Shown here piece after piece: positions 49,301 through 62,000 of a stretch of DNA of 64,000 nucleotides. This DNA is from Gnetum montanum. Lineage: Eukaryota; Streptophyta; Gnetopsida; Gnetales; Gnetaceae. The translations under genes and the position numbers were made by a program. The first letter of the stretch is position 1. Each line of letters starts with the position of its first letter. The stretch spans positions 541,321 through 605,320 of the forward strand of contig MNCI01022206.1 in assembly GCA_015680685.1 (NCBI GenBank), given 5' to 3'. The notes under the pieces were generated by a model. The model worked only from the letters and a program-made list of their open reading frames with translations. It did no database searches and was not told the DNA's origin.

Positions 49301-49995
49301 AATAAACACCCTTAATGTTTCACAATAGAAAAATTAAGGTTAATTCCCAAAATGACAAGGGGACTACAACTCCTCCATTCATAACCATATGCATAGGATA
49401 GTCTAAAATACATTATGTGCATGTTGATAATGGAGTAGCAACCAATGTCATCCCATGCACCATCTTTGAATGCTTGGGCTTAACTAAGTAGGTATAACCT
49501 ATGACCATTGTAGCTTGTAAGTCCTTCAATGGATCAAGAGTTACCATCAAGGGGTATATCCCTTTAAAGTTTGTAGCCAGAGAAAAATTTTCTATAACCA
49601 CAAACTTCTTGGTGGTTGAAGAGACACCAGGATTCAACCTGGTCTTGAGAAGACCTTGGTTGGCTCAATTATGAGTTATCTCCTTGTCCATCCATCAAGA
49701 GATTCACCTTGCTTATAAGGAAGGTAAAATCATCATTCATGGTGACAATGCAACTCCCCTAGCTATCAACAACATGGACATAGAAAAGGGGTCCAAAGTG
49801 GAGCTTCAAGAAGAATCTCCTAGCCATGAGGAGCAAAAGCCGAAGATAACTAGTGATGATAACGAATGTGATACACTATGTGATGAACTCCCTTTCAATG
49901 TCATAAGCGAAGGGGATGGTGAGTACAAGCTTGTGAAAAATACACCTTACTCACTGCCTAATCTTGCAAAGATTAGGAAGAGTGTGAATAAGTGA
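46371..49995 (+). pseudogene. Tat-type gag-protease polyprotein, broken
   Basis: The start MPFRKSTKLPFTFIGDD at 46371 opens a reading that, allowing for stops, runs to 49995. A Pro/Gln-rich N-terminal part is followed by the gag core at 47420-47800 (FSKYNGEGDSNAHLITF, RKALNWYHVLARGSISS). A former zinc knuckle is at about 48340-48420 (YHYHQLHNHDIDFYF) with its cysteines replaced by tyrosines. The region before protease contains a LLMTL...HCQVLVKML phrase typical of Tat/Ogre. The protease active site VDNGVATNVIP is near 49425, and the LVLRRPWLAQL tail near 49650. The final 103 codons (49684-49995) are open and acidic. Many stops stand where Gln or Arg is expected, so the copy is inactive. Confidence 0.8.
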
Positions 49996-50734
49996 AGTTC
50001 ATCCTAACCTTCCTATGCCTTTATGACTAAATACAATGATAATCATATAGCCTTACTTTTCATTTATAGTTTATTATATATGCAATTTTTGATTTATGCT
50101 TTATGCACATAGCCTAATGCATGTAGCAATAAATTTATTTGCATTGTTACCTATTTGTTACAACCTTTTTTTATTGTTATTTATGTTTTAAACATTAAAA
50201 AAGCATCTCTTTCAAGACATTGTTTGCTAAGATAAAAAACTAGAACTATGGCCTGCTAAGGTCTAAAATTAGTGCTATGGCCTTCTAAAGCCTAAAACTT
50301 GGACTACGGTCTACTATGACCTTAAATTGGCATTCTTGTTCATTAAGATGCTAAACTAGCACTATGATCTACCAAGACCTTAAACTAGAAAAGTACCCAC
50401 AATCACACAATATAACCTATGCCCATGATGGCCTAAAACTACCAAATGTTCCTTTTATTATTATATCTCTCATTTCTTATCCTGTTATTGCATCGATTAA
50501 TCATTTTATTCTATAACCAAAAAATGTCAACATAGCCATTTTAATGTTTACAACATAGATGCATGTAGCTAAGAAATAAAACAAAAAATTCAAATTTAAA
50601 ATTAAATGTCCATAACATACATAGCCATGGCCACACTATGTGCCAAAATTGTCAAAGAATAACCATCAATAACATAGTTTTAGCTAATCATATCCATCAA
50701 CATAAAAATAAGAACAAATAGCCAACAAGCTAAA
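49996..50734. other. Spacer after protease with 30-35-bp degenerate repeats
   Basis: From about 50242 to 50405 the phrase (C/A)TATGGCCTGCTAAGGTCTAAA recurs about five times in degraded form. The same family appears at 58787-58880 and 62677-62765. No coding potential is seen on the plus strand. Confidence 0.6.
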
Positions 50735-53700
50735 CTAAACAAGGCTGTTGAGTAGCATCTAGAGAAGGAGGAGTTGGTTCATTCCCACCCTCATCACTAG
50801 GGTTGCCAATGTCTTCTAAGACCTAAAATGCAACAAAAAATAGATAGTTAGTAAACCATAGCCAAGATCATGACTTAAAACCAAATAATTGAAACATAAA
50901 ATAGATCAAACCTCCAAAGAGTTTGACTCCATCACTTCTAGGGATAGATGGGAACGACCTCCCTCCAAATAATGGAGGATCTAGTTCTCTATCATGTTGA
51001 CCAGTTAACATCCCCAAGATCAACATCAAAAAGAATGCTAGATCTATCTAGAGGAGTCCAAGTAGCAGGTTCATGAGTAACAGCAACTGTAGCAGTCTCA
51101 CCCACAATAATAGTGATCTAAAGAGTAGGAGATTACTCCACCTTGAGAGTGCTATCAAATAGTTCATAAGAATTCTTTGCTTGGACCCCTTGAATGAACA
51201 AATCTCTCTTATGCCATTCAACTAACTCTTTCTTAAGCTATTTTAGGTAAGCCCCATGATTGGCCTTATACTATCGCTTGTGGGCCTTTTGTGTCTTGCT
51301 ACACTGCAGGACCCAAGCATAGTGATCCTTCTAGTCTTCAACCATTTGGGAGATGAGGTCCATCTGCATGCATTACTCTGCCATCTCCCATAGGAACTTT
51401 ACTTTGTCCTAAATGACATGCTAATAGCAAGCCCATGTGATCTCCTGAGTCCATAACTTTCCCAAGTTTGCCACTTGGGCTTCCACAAAGGATTTATGAT
51501 CTTGGAGATCCCTTATCATATCCTCCTACCTTTGAACATTTTTCTTCAAGGCCACAACTTCCTCCAATATGGATTTGTTGGACCTCTTAAGCTCCCATGA
51601 AGCTTTTGTACACAACATTGCTAAATCAGTGGTAGTGTCATACAGCTTCACTAGTACACTAGACATGTTAGAGGAAAGTCTAGGTAAGGAGTCTACCTCC
51701 ATGTCCCTATTGGAGTCCCACTTCATGGATGGTACTGCACAAAGCATAGAATGAAACTGTAAAAAAAATGCAAATAGTCATAATGGAAATAAAGCCTACA
51801 ACCAAAGTACATAAAACAAAATCCTTACCTATCCTAGGTGTAACCTAATGCAGTCGATTGATGATGTCCTTAGTCATCCCACATAGGAACTCCACTTTGT
51901 CTAGAATCTCTACCCATGGTTTCATACAAACATTAGGGATGTGAACTTGTATTGGTGGCTTAGGAACTATTGTAAGCATAACAATCATTGAAAGGTTACG
52001 ATGACAACCAAATGTAACCAATGCAATATAACAACAATATTAAGGTAATAGGCATACCTAGCTCCTCCTCATTTTCCTCCTGCAGGATGATGATGGGAGA
52101 GGTACCTAGTACTACCTCACTAAACAAGGCATCTAGATCATCTATGCCTACCTCGGCAAGACCTTCAACCATGGGTTGCTTTAGGAGTGCCTCTTTTGCA
52201 TTCTTTTGTTTTACCTCCATAGCAACTTGGGCTACTATTACCTGATGTTTTCCTACAACCATAACACATAGAAAAGCAATTAACACATGAAATTATAAAG
52301 TAGCCATAAAATTTTAAAACATGAATAGCCAAAGTTAAACAAAGCATACATGCAACTATCTACTGTGATGGATTAAGCTTAAACATCAGGTTAATTTGAT
52401 GCTTCTTTTAGGTAGGATGATTTGATGCTAGGGATGCCTCCTCCATGGGCCTCTTAAGTTTCTCTCTAGTTGCCTCTTTAACCTCCATGCATCATCATTT
52501 AGCCTCCTAAATAGTAGTAGGAAATGAGAGAGGCGCATCATCATCATTACTATAAGGAGACTCATACTACCTAACATCAAGATTCTTAGTGGTGATGGAT
52601 AATGTCTTATCCACATCCTTTGGTGGATTCTGGGTCTACATTGTTAGATAAATATGTTTTATCCAAGGCTTAGAAAGTTGACATGGGTCTTGGAAACCCA
52701 TCGTCCATTTCCATACACCACCAAAAACTCTGTAAACTTCTTTAGTTAACCTACAAAAATGCAAAGTACATATGGATTATTGTAGATATGTTAACACAAA
52801 ATCTAAGAATCTCCAAATCAAATTTGATGTCCTCCATCAAGACCTTCTTAAAGGTCCACCCTTGTCCTAGACTGATTACCTTCTTTTATGATAATAGTTT
52901 TGGGAATTCATGAGACCTAAACAAAGGATATGATTCCTTTGCATTATGGTTCATGAAGCTCTCCATTGAAATTCTAGAGTGACCCATGTTGGCATCAAGC
53001 CACTCTAGAACTTCCTCACGATGGCTTGATTCCCTCACTATCCTAATAAGAACCTTGGCCCTATTAGCAAGGATCCCAAACAAGTCACAAAAGAGACCAA
53101 CACCTATGCCAATGTTCACCTTAATACCTTAGATGATGGTGCTAAAGCGATCAACCTTGTCATTGAAGGAGTCGATAGCATGGAACATTTCTATAGTAAG
53201 GATGAAAGGAATAGGTGCAATAAATACATTAAGAAAACCTACATAGTAAATGTTTGCTTGAAAATATCTAGGCACCTATCCCTTTAGCCACTCCTATGCT
53301 GATGTCACATGAGCAAACTTTAGGATGAGGGTTTTCTCATGATGTGAATGTGCAAGTAGCATAGTGACGTCAGTTGAGGTGGAGGTCATGCAAAGTAATA
53401 ATCAAAGGCTAGCATCCATATAAGCAATTTTGACAACCAAGAAAAGCAATAAAAAACTTAATTCCATGAAATTATAGAAGCCATATGATTACTTTACTTT
53501 TCTTATATGATGCAAAGGTTCTAGCTACAAGGGTCTGATCCATGCCATTAACATTGATCCACTAGCTATGCATCATCTTATCATCCTTGCACTTCTTGTA
53601 TATCATGTTGAACTTGGTGGAATATTCATTAAAGTGCCCTCTTAACTGTTGATGCACATTAGTTCTGATTAAAAACTCTTGATGAATTTATCTAGAGTAG

Positions 53701-54276
53701 TTTGAGCTATTGCCAGGATTTGGTCATTAATGATCAAATCTTACTTGTTGACCTTGTACCTGCAAAAAGTAAAATTAATGAAGTTAGACAAAGAAGTTAA
53801 TACAAAATCACAAAAAACATTACAATAACCATGTTTACCCCTGTATATGATACATAGTGTGGCCTCTATGTGCCACCATTAGAGTATTATTAGTATTATA
53901 CTAATTATACTCTGGCATCGTCTAGATATTTGAAAGGTAGCATGAACTTATGGCATCTATGGATCCCTTGTAGTCTTAGGAACTAATTTATCAGTAATAT
54001 ACCTAGTAATTAGTCTTGATACCTGAGGTAATAGGATCTCCACAACAACCTCAGCTACATTCGTAAACAAGTGTGACCACAACATCACACTAAAGTTCTT
54101 GAGAAGATAGGCAAGGAAGTTTGTTACCTCGGGCTAAAACCATAATGTGAGCTTCTCAAGAGGCATGTCATGCAATGGAGTATTGGTGTTGGGATGACCA
54201 ATGTAACACAAAATGCCTACCAGCTCCATTATAATGAGAATAGACCTCAAGAAGACCCTACACAAAACAAAGAAAA

Positions 54277-54670
54277 AATATTGTGACCAATTAGGATTTC
54301 TTAATAAATTTGGAAACATCCTAGTTGAAGGTGAAATTAGCCTTTGTAAAAAGCTCTAAGGTGTTTATCTAATAAGCTTAAGGAAATTGACAAAAAGGCA
54401 GTATTACAACCTTTCAAAGCAAAAGCATTATGACCTATTAGAGTTACTTAGTAAATTTAGACAAAACATCTAGTCAAAGGTGAAATTAGCCTCTATAAAA
54501 AACTCTAAGGTGTTTTTCTGAATTATCCGAAGTAATTTCATCACAACCTTGCATAAGCTTTCATTATGACCAATTGGAATTTCCTTACAAATTTAGAGAA
54601 AAATCCCTAACTTAGGGTGAAATTAGCTTCTATAAAAATATCTTAGGTGTTTATCTAAATCCACAAAGTC
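54277..54670. repeat. Three tandem copies, about 130-bp unit, in the first antisense intron
   Basis: Phrases ATTATGACC, GGTGAAATTAGCCTCTATAAA and AGGTGTTTATCTAA recur at about 130-bp steps. Copies differ clearly, so this is an old array. It lies in the 1.4-kb first intron of the antisense unit. Confidence 0.8.
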
Positions 54671-54699
54671 ATCAATACCATATTTTATGGCCAAAACTA

Positions 54700-54885
54700 T
54701 GTCTTAGTCTAAATTATGCATAAATTTAGAAAAAGCACCTAAATTGTGCATAACTTTGGACAAAAGTAAGCATAAGTTTAGAAAAAGCATCTGAATTATG
54801 CAAAGAATGCATAAATTTGAAAAAAAAAAATCTAAACTATGCAGAAATTTGGAAAAAGCATGATAAACTTAGAAAAAGCCATGAA
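54700..54885. repeat. Degenerate short repeats, GCATAAATTTAGAAAAAGC type
   Basis: Four or five variants of GCATAAATTTAGAAAAAGC(A/C) and CTAAATTATGC alternate over about 185 bp. Also within the first antisense intron. Confidence 0.75.
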
Positions 54886-55807
54886 GTCAATGTCATGATC
54901 CATACAACTTTAGAAATAAATTCATAAAAAATTAATTTTAAATCCAATTGGAGTGATTCCATCTCTATTGGGAAGATGAAGTAAAATCCTATGTAGCCAT
55001 GACTAGAAAATAGCAAAAGCCTCTACCATTTTCTTATGAAAATTTCACAAATCTACATGAAATTACAAGAGTAGCACAAATAGCCTAACTTGGCAATATT
55101 AGGAAAATAACCATAAATCCCTCCTTTCAAAGCCAAATTAAATGAAAAAATAACCATTGGGAAGCTTAAGGAAAGGGCTACAAATCCATAACCTTTGATT
55201 TTACAAATATGTAGTTGTTTTTCCAAGAAAAAAAAATGCACAATGTGGCTCACTTTTTCACAATAGAACTTAAAAAATCCCAAAGCCTAAATTTCATATA
55301 GCCCTTAAAACATTTCAAATAGCCAAAAGCATTAAAACCCATTTAAATTCACATCAAAATAATGGGGCAGGATTTTGTTAAAATTTAATTTTAATAAATC
55401 CTAAGGCCTAGATCTGAAAAAAATGGCCACACCCCAAGATTTTGAGAAAAGAACATAAAATAACAAGGCCTATTTTCAAAATCAAATTTACAAAAGCTAA
55501 AGTGATAAAACAATCATAGATCTACATGGGAGTAGCTAAAATAAGAGGTGGAATTTTTTTAGAATTCTAACTTAATCCCCCCATTAGAGTAGATCTAAAA
55601 AGCTAACCCTAACACTTGGAAGACAAAAAACTAGAATAAAACCATGTAAACAAAGGCAAAAATAGGTAGATTTGCCTACCTTGGAATAATGATAGATGGG
55701 GCCTATATTGAGATAGGCCTTGAAACCTCTAATAAATCCATAGAGTGCTCATCCATCCTCTAGATTGTGGGGTTCTTGCTCTTTCCTCTTCTTTAATTTA
55801 ATTCCAT

Positions 55808-56589
55808 GGTAGGCCCAACATTGAGAAAGGGAGAAATTAGAAAAAGATGGGAATTCTATGCTAATTGTAGGGGAGATGGGGGGCTTTCATGTTGAAGATG
55901 GTTGTGGCTACTACAAGAATATCTACCAAAGCTCTCCTCTAAGGCACTGCTACTGAAGAATGACAATTATGATCAAAATTTGCAAATTTTGGCTTATAAA
56001 ACCCACCTAAACCTAAACAAAACCCTAGCTACTAATTCAATGCACCATGACTACAAGTGCGCTAAGGAAAAAGGGGGAAAGTTTAGTTCACATTGGTTTT
56101 AGGGGAAAAAATAACTTCACTTTTTAAAATTTTAAATTTTTGGATTGTGGGCCCCATCCTGTATCTTCCCTTGTGATCAAACTTGCATTATTTTTACTAA
56201 TTTCAGCACTTAAAACATTATGGAAATCTTACCCCCATGCAACCATGCTAGGAATACCATGCCTAGCATGAAAACATGTCCATTATTTTATAAATTCATT
56301 AACATTACAATATATTTCTATTTTTAGTAACCTAGACTTACCTTTTTCAACCCCAGGTTCCCAGATTTAGACAAAACATGAGAATGCCTAAGCACTATGG
56401 ACTTACATGTTGGGACAACAATGCCGAACATGGAAGAAGTTGGTTAACACTCACTCTTGCCTCCCAACACTCATCTAGCATAAAGTTTAACCCAAGGTGG
56501 ATCGCACATGATCAAGAACCCCTCTAAGCATCTTTGGTAGCCTCAAAACTGCACCAAACTTGGTCAAAACTAGTTGAAACCTAGTTTTT
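55808..56589. other. Upstream side of the antisense unit
   Basis: If the antisense unit was transcribed from its own promoter, that promoter would lie here. No clear TATA element or other motif stands out. A 66-codon plus frame (55902-56102) is open but unremarkable. Confidence 0.35.
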
Positions 56590-58420
56590 TGTGTTTTTCA
56601 TGCTAGGGGAGACTTTTTCCATGTTGAGGCTCACACCCTTAGTGTGGAAAGTTGGTGGAAACCAAAGAAGACCTAAGTTAATGACCTAACAATCGTTTCT
56701 TAATGCTTGGTGATCCATAGATCCTATCAGAACCTTCTAGAACTTTTGGAAGCTCCAAAATGAATCAAAAATTGTACCAATTTTTGATCCCCTCTCATCC
56801 ATTCTAAGGCCACCATTCCTAGCATGGTAGAAATGGGGGAAGTTACATGAGGTACTTAGAAGCCTCCAAATTATCAAATCTTGACACCCAACATTGATTG
56901 TCAACATTGACAACCTTGGAGGTCCACATGCATGGTTAATCAGTTGTAGATATAGCCTAGATCTAACTTTCTTGATTCAATGGATCTCTTCCATGCTAAG
57001 CCTTCCATGCCCAATTTGGAAAAAGTGGGGAAAGCCTAACAACCCCCTCACGGCCCCTGAAACACTTGGATCTTGACCTTAGGCATTGATGACCAATGTT
57101 GACAACCCTATGAGCACTCATGCATGGCTAGATCAACTAAAAATGATCAAAAACTATTTTCCCAAACTTTTACACACTTAGCATGGAAGCCCTAGTGTGG
57201 AAAAAGTGGAGGAAGTCCAAAAAATGGCTTATGACTATTGAAATAGTTATATTTCAATGTTAGATGGTAATAGGTGACATCAATGACCTTAGGGGCCTAC
57301 ATGCATAACCAAAAATGGCCATAAGTAATCAAAAAGATTTCCCATAATTTTTCATGCTAAGCATGGAATCACTAGCATGGAAAAAGGAGGGGGGTGTGAG
57401 TCTAATAAATTCCTTAACAACCTTGAAACAACGAAATTTTGACATCAGATGTTAGTAGTCAATATTAGCAACTTGAGAAGCCTGAATGCATGCCTGATAG
57501 TGGCCAAAAGTGATCAAAACCTTTCCCCAAATTTTCCATGTTGCATATGGAAGCCACAATGTGGAAAAAAGGAGAAAAGTTCAAAAGATACCTTATCAAC
57601 CTTGAAATAACCAAATTTTAGCATTATATGGTAGTATGCAGCATTAGCAACCTAGGAAACCTACATGCATGGTCAAAAGTAGTCAAAAATTACCAAAAAT
57701 CTTTCCCCCTAATTCTCCACACTGAGCATGGAAGCCCCAACATGAAATAAGTGGGGGAAGCCCAAACACCACTCATTAATCTTCAAGACAACCAATTTTG
57801 ACACCAAGCATTGACCATTGTTGCCAACAATCTTAGGAATTCACATGCATGACTAAAAGTTACAATAAAGCACCAAAATGCTTTCCCCCCATTTTTCCAT
57901 GCTAATCATGGAAGCCCTAGCATGGAAAGAGGGATGCGGGGTGGGGAAGAAGGGAAGTTCAAAAACCTCTAAAATGACCATTTTAGCTCCAAACCTTAGT
58001 CCTTGACCTCAATAGCCCCAAAGGTTGACATGTAAAGTAGAAAAGGTTAAAATTGGTCAAAAATCCATAACTATTGAATGCCCACTTAGGAATGCCCAAA
58101 ACTATTGAATTTTGACATGGATCCATAACCCTTGACCTTGACAATCTTGGGAGGCAACATGCATGGTCGATTGTAACCCAAATTGGTCTAGATCTAGGAT
58201 TCTTGCTTTTTGGAAATAAAGGGGGAAGACTTTAGAACTTTCTTTTTCCCCCTTATAGACATCTGGGGAGCCTAATTTTGATGGGTCTTACCCTATGCTA
58301 CCTTGGGAAGGTCTCGAGACTTCAATTTTATATCTCTAAACATCAAAAAAATATATTTTCCTTGGTTTCCACACTAAGGGTCCTTATTTGCACACTGAGC
58401 CTAGCATGGAAGCATCAAGG
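56590..58420. repeat. Degenerate tandem array, about 190-bp unit, eight or more copies
   Basis: Each unit carries CCATGCTAAGCATGGAAGCC, AGCATGGAAAAAGTGG, TTTTGACATC..GCATTG, GACCAATGTTGACAACC and CACATGCATGG(T/C)CAAAA in the same order. Copies are strongly diverged and spacing is roughly 170-230 bp. Tandem repeats are known in the 3' untranslated part of Tat/Ogre elements, but here they sit between protease and RT. Confidence 0.8.
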
Positions 58421-59094
58421 TGCTTGATTTTCTAGTCTAAATAGCTTAGAAATAATACTAATTGATGTCTAAACTCATATAATAGCCTTGTATCCTTAAA
58501 ACATGTTCTAATAAGGCCAAAAACTAGCAAAATGTAACCATTTTTTATCTATATTAACCAAATGTTATCATATATGACATTTTTACTTGATTTGTGACTT
58601 ATTATGTAATGTTTTAGCTTGTTTTAAGACTTATGTTACCTTATGGACATGGCTAACTTTCTATGGCCTCTATACAACTCTATATGTTCTTTGTTTGTCT
58701 TAATATAGGTCTATTTTCCTTTTTCTAGCTTTTAAATGTTATCAAATAGTGGAGTGTGACATTCCCTGACCACTGTTTGACACCATATGACCATGGCCTG
58801 CTAATGCCTTAAATTGGCATCATAGTCCACCAAGACTATAAATTGGCATCATAGCATGCTAAGTTCTTAAAATGAAAAATTATGACCTTTATTGATCATT
58901 TATAGCCTTACTCCTTATATTTCCCCTTGTTTGACCTTTATGTAACCTTTGTGCACCTCTATTGTACTTTTTTGAATTGACCTCATCTCATTAATGACCT
59001 TGGATGGTGTTGACTGCATTACATTTGCATATTTTTTATGTCATATTAACATTATTTATTCACTTTTACATAGGTGCCACTCAATATGCTTTTG
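58421..59094. other. Spacer before pol with a second GGCCTGCTAA-type repeat block
   Basis: At 58787-58880 CCATGGCCTGCTAATGCC and two variants recur, each followed by TTAAATTGGCATCATAG or similar. The pol reading begins after a possible acceptor (TATGTAG|GATC near 59107). Confidence 0.55.
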
Positions 59095-62000
59095 GTTGAT
59101 ATGTAGGATCAATGTATGAGTACTTGAGAACAAATCAGTTTGCCTTTGTGTCTACATGGACCTCACGATGATATTAAATGGTGTATCAACTATGATTGCC
59201 TAGATTTTAAGCCTAAGAGTCTTGTAGACCACATAACATCAATAGAGAAATCTCTAGAATGGCCTAAAAGCCTAGCCAAAACCCTTGACTTAGAAGTAGG
59301 AGACATAATTGAAGATCCTTTAGTTGAGGTTTCTATAACAACACATAGTGGTGAGGAGAAAACCCTTAAATTAAGTTCTGCACTAGAGCCTCAATGTGTC
59401 CAAGACATCACTAAAGTCTTACAAAATAGCATTAAAGAATTTTCCTAGTCATATGAAAATATGCCAGGCCTAGACCCACATCTAGTCTAGCACAACATCA
59501 TATTGGATCCTAGCATTAGACGAGTTAAGCAAAAAGGGTGCGAAATTAGACTTGATTTGGCCTTGGTAGTTAATGATGAAATCTGAAAGCTCTACCAAGA
59601 AGGTTTCATTAGGGCTATCAATTATGCAGAATGGGTATCTAACATAGTGGTAGTCTCTATGAAAAATGGGAGTATCCATATTTGCATTGATTTTTGAGAC
59701 CTAAATAAAGCCACCATCAAGGATGACTTTCCTTTGCTTAGTATTGATCAACTTATTGATACTATAGTTGAACATTCCTTGTTGTCCTTTATGGATGGAT
59801 TCTCAAGATATAACCAAATTAGGATCAACCTAGAGCACCAACTTAGCACAACCTTTATGACCTCATGGGGAAATTTTTGTTATACCATGATGTCCTTTGG
59901 CCTTAAGAATGCCAGAGCAACATACCAGAGAGCCATGACCTATATCTTTAGTGATTACATGTTAGGTTTGCTTAATGATTATGTAGATGACATAGCCTTG
60001 AATTCTAAAATAGCCAATGGCTATGCCAATGACCTAGATCTACTACTTAAACAATGTCTCAAATATGAGCTTAGGCTTAATCCTGAGAAGTGTGTCTTTA
60101 GTGTGAAGATTGGTAAGATGCTTGGCTTTGTAGTCTCTGAGGTAGGGATACACATAGATCCTGATAAGGTTAAGGCCATATCCAAATTGGTAGCATGTAC
60201 CAAACTTAAAGAGATTTAGGGATTACAAGGTAGACTATATTTTATTCATAGGTTTATCACTAGGCTTTTGGATAAGTTACAATACATGCATCACTTGCTT
60301 AAGAAAGGAGTTCACTATGAGTGGATGGCTTAATTCCAAGAAGCCTTTGAAAACCTTAAGTAAGAATTAACATAGCTACCTACTATTTATCCTCTACAAG
60401 AGGGCAAACCATTTTACATTTATCTTGCCATTTCTGATACATCCATTATCTCTTTACTCTATCAGAAATGTGATGATATAGTAGAAATGCCTGTANTTAC
60501 TCTATCAGAAATGTGATGATATAGTAGAAATGCCTGTATACTAAGCCATGCATTAGTAGCCCACAAGCCCCAATACAATGAAGTGGATAAGCATTGTCTA
60601 GCACTAGTCTTCTCTTTAAAGAAGTGGAGACACTACCTCTTTAGAAGCCAAGTCAATATAATTTTCAAGGACAACATACTCAGAGCCATAATGACCAACA
60701 TCTACAGAAGTAGTCATATAGCCAGATTGAAAGCCATAACCATAGAGTTTGACCTCCATTATGTCTTTCAATCCTCAACAAAAGGTCAAGATATAGCCAT
60801 ATAACTCATAGTTTTACTAGTTGATGACCAAGTAGCCATAGACCTTGAGTTCCTTTATGAACACATTAACACAATTAGCCAAGTGCTCGAGGGTTATGAG
60901 GTAGTCATGAACTTTGATAGGGCTTCAATCGCCCATGGGGCTAGTGCTGTTGCCATCATAACATTCCCATCTAGTAAAATATGATCCTTTGCCTATTGTT
61001 TTAGGTTCCCATGTACCAAAGAAATAGTAGAATATGAGGGTATGATTAGAGAGATGATGGTAGCTTGTGACCTAGGAATTAGATACCTAGCCATTAAAGG
61101 TGATTCACAACTTATGGTTAACCAAGTAACCAAAGACCATGCATGCAAAGCTAAGCACTTACAACCTTACTGTTACCTAGGAAAGTAATTACTATGACAA
61201 TTCATATACATTGATATCCAACACATACTGCGAAATGAAAATACCATAGCTGATGTAATTGCAACATTAGCCCTTAGTATGACACTAGATGTGTTTAGCA
61301 AGTTGCCCACCTTAACTATGGACTATGCTACTTCCATTACATAGAACATTGAGGATACCTTTGTATCCATCATTCATATTGCTCCTTCGAAGTAGTGGTA
61401 TGATGATATCAAATTTTACCTTATGCATGGTGAATCCTCATAGGGCCTTGCTACTTCTCAGAAAGATGCCATACGCAAGTGATCAAAGTAGTATGTCATC
61501 ATAGGTGATAACACATGATGTTAATGGTCCTATGATGGCATACTCCTAAAGTTCTTAGGAAAAATTGAAACCAAAATATTCTTGGAGGAGGTTCATAAGG
61601 GTATTTATGGTGAACATAAAGGACCTAGAGCCATGACCACTAAGATTAGATGATTAGGCTACTATTGGCCCCATATGAAAAATGATTGCCTGTAAAAGGT
61701 TAAGTGATGTGATGCATGCCAATGATATAACAACTTGATACATGTATCACTGGTTGAGTTTTATATGACCCAAATAACATGGTTTTTTCAACAATGGGGG
61801 TTGGATATCATTGGACCCATAACACCTAAATCTACCATAGGTCATAGCTTCATCAAAACTGCAACCAAATACTTTACCAAGTGTGTTGAAGATATTTCCC
61901 TAAGGAAGACCACATTTGAACAAGTTTGCAAGTTATCCTAGACAACATTGTAGCTCATTTTCACATACCCATGACCATAGTTATAAATAATGGACCTTAA

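Larger units (their letters stand above)
50735..55756 (-). pseudogene. Antisense multi-exon gene-like unit inside the Tat-type element, family unknown
   Basis: Proposed minus-strand exons are 55756-55680, 54257-53839, 53759-53498, 53408-52798, 52750-52364, 52252-52058, 51966-51829, 51756-50912 and 50822-50735. Each internal border has GT and AG; for example GAG|GTTTG to TTTTAG at the last intron. Together they give about 1000 codons. Coding-like stretches stop at the borders. Exon 4 reads DLFGILANRAKVLIRIVRES and EEVLEWLDANMGHSRISMES. Exon 5 reads VFGGVWKWTMGFQDP. Exon 8 is a long charged, probably coiled-coil region (SILEEVVALKKNVQR). Exon 9 ends LEDIGNPSDEGGNEPTPP...PCLV and a TAG. Several in-frame TAG/TAA/TGA codons and some frame changes break it, and one intron (47 nt) is shorter than usual. 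I know no family match. It could be an accessory gene of the element or a host gene carried in. Confidence 0.55.

Noticed and set aside
49413-49637. 74-codon minus frame over the protease
   Set aside because: Shadow of the plus-strand protease reading.
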